Positions 63,234 to 64,000 of a DNA stretch of 64,000 nt are shown in pieces. Below the pieces are notes generated by a model. That model saw only the letters and a program-made list of their open reading frames with translations, did no database searches and was not told where the DNA came from. Location of the stretch: positions 255,911 to 319,910 of the forward strand of contig DASYDW010000063.1 in NCBI GenBank assembly GCA_036499395.1, read 5' to 3'. The position numbers and the translations under genes are program-made. Source of the stretch: Pirellulales bacterium (lineage in GTDB: Bacteria; Planctomycetota; Planctomycetia; Pirellulales; JACPPG01). Each line of letters opens with the position of its first letter. The first letter of the stretch is position 1.

Positions 63234-63569
63234 TTACTCGCCGCGAATCTCGGTCGACTGGTGACCGCCGAGCGGAGCGTCGCCATTTTTCTGCTGGCGA
63301 CGGGCCTGGCGCACCAGGTAATAGAAATAACCGCTGAACGAACCGAAGATCGCGAACGGCATCGAGAGCATGAACAGGATGCTGTACATCATCCCGGTGA
63401 CCAGGTCTCCCCCCTTGCCATCCTGATTGGCGAGAGCCGCCTTGCAACTGGGACAAGCCGAGGCCGTCTGAGCCGCAACCAAGACGAGAACCACTGCGGC
63501 GAACAAGACAACGTTCGACAACAGGCGTCGACGTCGTTCGGCGCGGGTGTCATGGCTTGTATGCGTCAT
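63234..63569 (-). CDS. Small membrane protein with an exported CPSC motif
   Basis: 111 aa from ATG 63569; a second in-frame start at 63593 is possible, neither has a strong ribosome-binding site. An N-terminal helix (LLSNVVLFAAVVLVLVAAQTASA) looks like a signal anchor or signal peptide and is followed directly by CPSC. A second hydrophobic helix (ILFMLSMPFAIFGSFSGYFYYLV) and a basic tail follow. Family not recognised. It converges with the DUF983 gene. Confidence 0.6.
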   Translation of the reverse strand: MTHTSHDTRAERRRRLLSNVVLFAAVVLVLVAAQTASACPSCKAALANQDGKGGDLVTGMMYSILFMLSMPFAIFGSFSGYFYYLVRQARRQQKNGDAPLGGHQSTEIRGE

Positions 63570-63747
63570 TTTCAGACTCGCTAGACCGGACATCTTTAAC
63601 AATCGAAATTATAGCCGATACAGGGCACCTGGGTAGACGGAAACCGGGGGAGGATCGTGCCTGGCAAGTCGGTTTTTAGCCGGTTTTTCTCGTTCGAGTA
63701 GGACGCCCGGTGCCCCATGCCCCCGCTCGTGGATTCCGCACGCGTCG

Positions 63748-64000
63748 CTACGACGGCTTCTTCGTCATACAGCATTTCTTATATTTCTTGCCTGAGCCAC
63801 AAGGGCAGGGATCGTTCCGCCCCGCCGCGCCGGTTGCCGGCCGCGCGACCCTGGCGGACGCAGGTGCTGGCGGGGGTTGCCCTTCACGCCCGGGCAAGCA
63901 ATCCCGGAAGACGTTTTGTCCCTTGATCCATTTCGCCGCCACGTCCGGAGTCGTTAACGCGCACAGTACCGCGCTGTTCAGCTCATACCGCTGGGCATCG
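63748..64000 (-). CDS. SEC-C motif protein, C-terminal end (5' part beyond window)
   Basis: The frame is open to the right edge, so only the last 83 residues are visible. It ends with the SEC-C zinc motif GRNDPCPCGSGKKYKKCC, after a Pro/Ala-rich linker. SEC-C tails occur on SecA and on many unrelated proteins. The upstream residues (ELNSAVLCALTTPDVAAKW) do not look like SecA, so identity is open. Confidence 0.75.
   Translation of the reverse strand, partial: DAQRYELNSAVLCALTTPDVAAKWIKGQNVFRDCLPGREGQPPPAPASARVARPATGAAGRNDPCPCGSGKKYKKCCMTKKPS

Noticed and set aside
1-64000. CRISPR arrays, tRNA or rRNA genes, insertion sequences
   Set aside because: No regular direct repeats with spacers, no cloverleaf pattern, no rRNA-like stretch and no transposase motif were seen by reading.

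Overview
The window looks like a piece of a planctomycete chromosome, most likely Pirellulales-like. The support is GC-rich coding on both strands, PEP-CTERM surface proteins, and families typical of that phylum: NPCBM, DUF6263-like, DUF4175-like, CehA/McbA metallohydrolase, NxxGxxxF-repeat proteins and a MoxR/DUF58/BatA operon. These family names come from motif recognition, not from a database search. No rRNA, tRNA, CRISPR array, IS element or integrase was seen.

Layout. 1-5.7 kb (-): a transglutaminase/DUF2126 protein coupled to an ATP-grasp/alpha-E protein that runs off the left edge. 5.9-7.8 kb: a PolB-like exonuclease, a small unknown and an XRE regulator with a palindrome at its start. 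8.0-32.1 kb (-): one long co-directional phage-derived cluster. In transcription order it holds a membrane-anchored coiled-coil protein, a 130-aa unknown, a cysteine-peptidase-like protein, a GH16-like protein, two CxxCH proteins and a small exported protein. ParB-like and ABC-GNAT genes follow, then the small and large terminase, portal, a DUF2292-like protein, protease/scaffold, decoration, capsid, connector genes, tail tube, a frameshifted tail chaperone, a 123-aa protein where the tape measure should be, and three or four adhesion proteins. No integrase, replication or lysogeny gene is present, so it resembles a gene-transfer-agent-like or domesticated particle locus more than an intact prophage.

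32.3-37.3 kb (-): a TPR-like secreted protein, a compact untranslated transcription unit, a CehA/McbA-like protein, a methyltransferase and an 85-aa unknown. 37.8-42.7 kb (+): a PEP-CTERM protein, a fused double PEP-CTERM protein and a Nudix hydrolase. 42.8-46.2 kb: a DUF6263-like protein, an MBL-fold hydrolase and an archaeal-type phosphoglycerate mutase. 46.2-62.2 kb (-): a nine-gene block of NPCBM, cyclase-like, coiled-coil, VWA, DUF58 and MoxR proteins plus a PQQ-propeller protein. 62.5-64 kb: small membrane proteins and the 3' end of a SEC-C protein.

Three things deserve most attention. First, a self-contained RNA unit at 33.40-33.71 kb has a consensus-like promoter, a three-way-junction fold, a 10-codon ORF behind a near-perfect Shine-Dalgarno and a strong terminator. 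Second, two copies of a conserved tandem-motif-plus-terminator element (20.6 and 32.2 kb) each sit 30-45 nt before a start codon, at the heads of the two halves of the phage cluster, and look like paired attenuators. Third, the particle cluster itself is unusual, with a canonical GGGAAAC frameshift, a tiny tape-measure candidate, an ABC-GNAT/ParB pair beside terminase, and exported CxxCH proteins.
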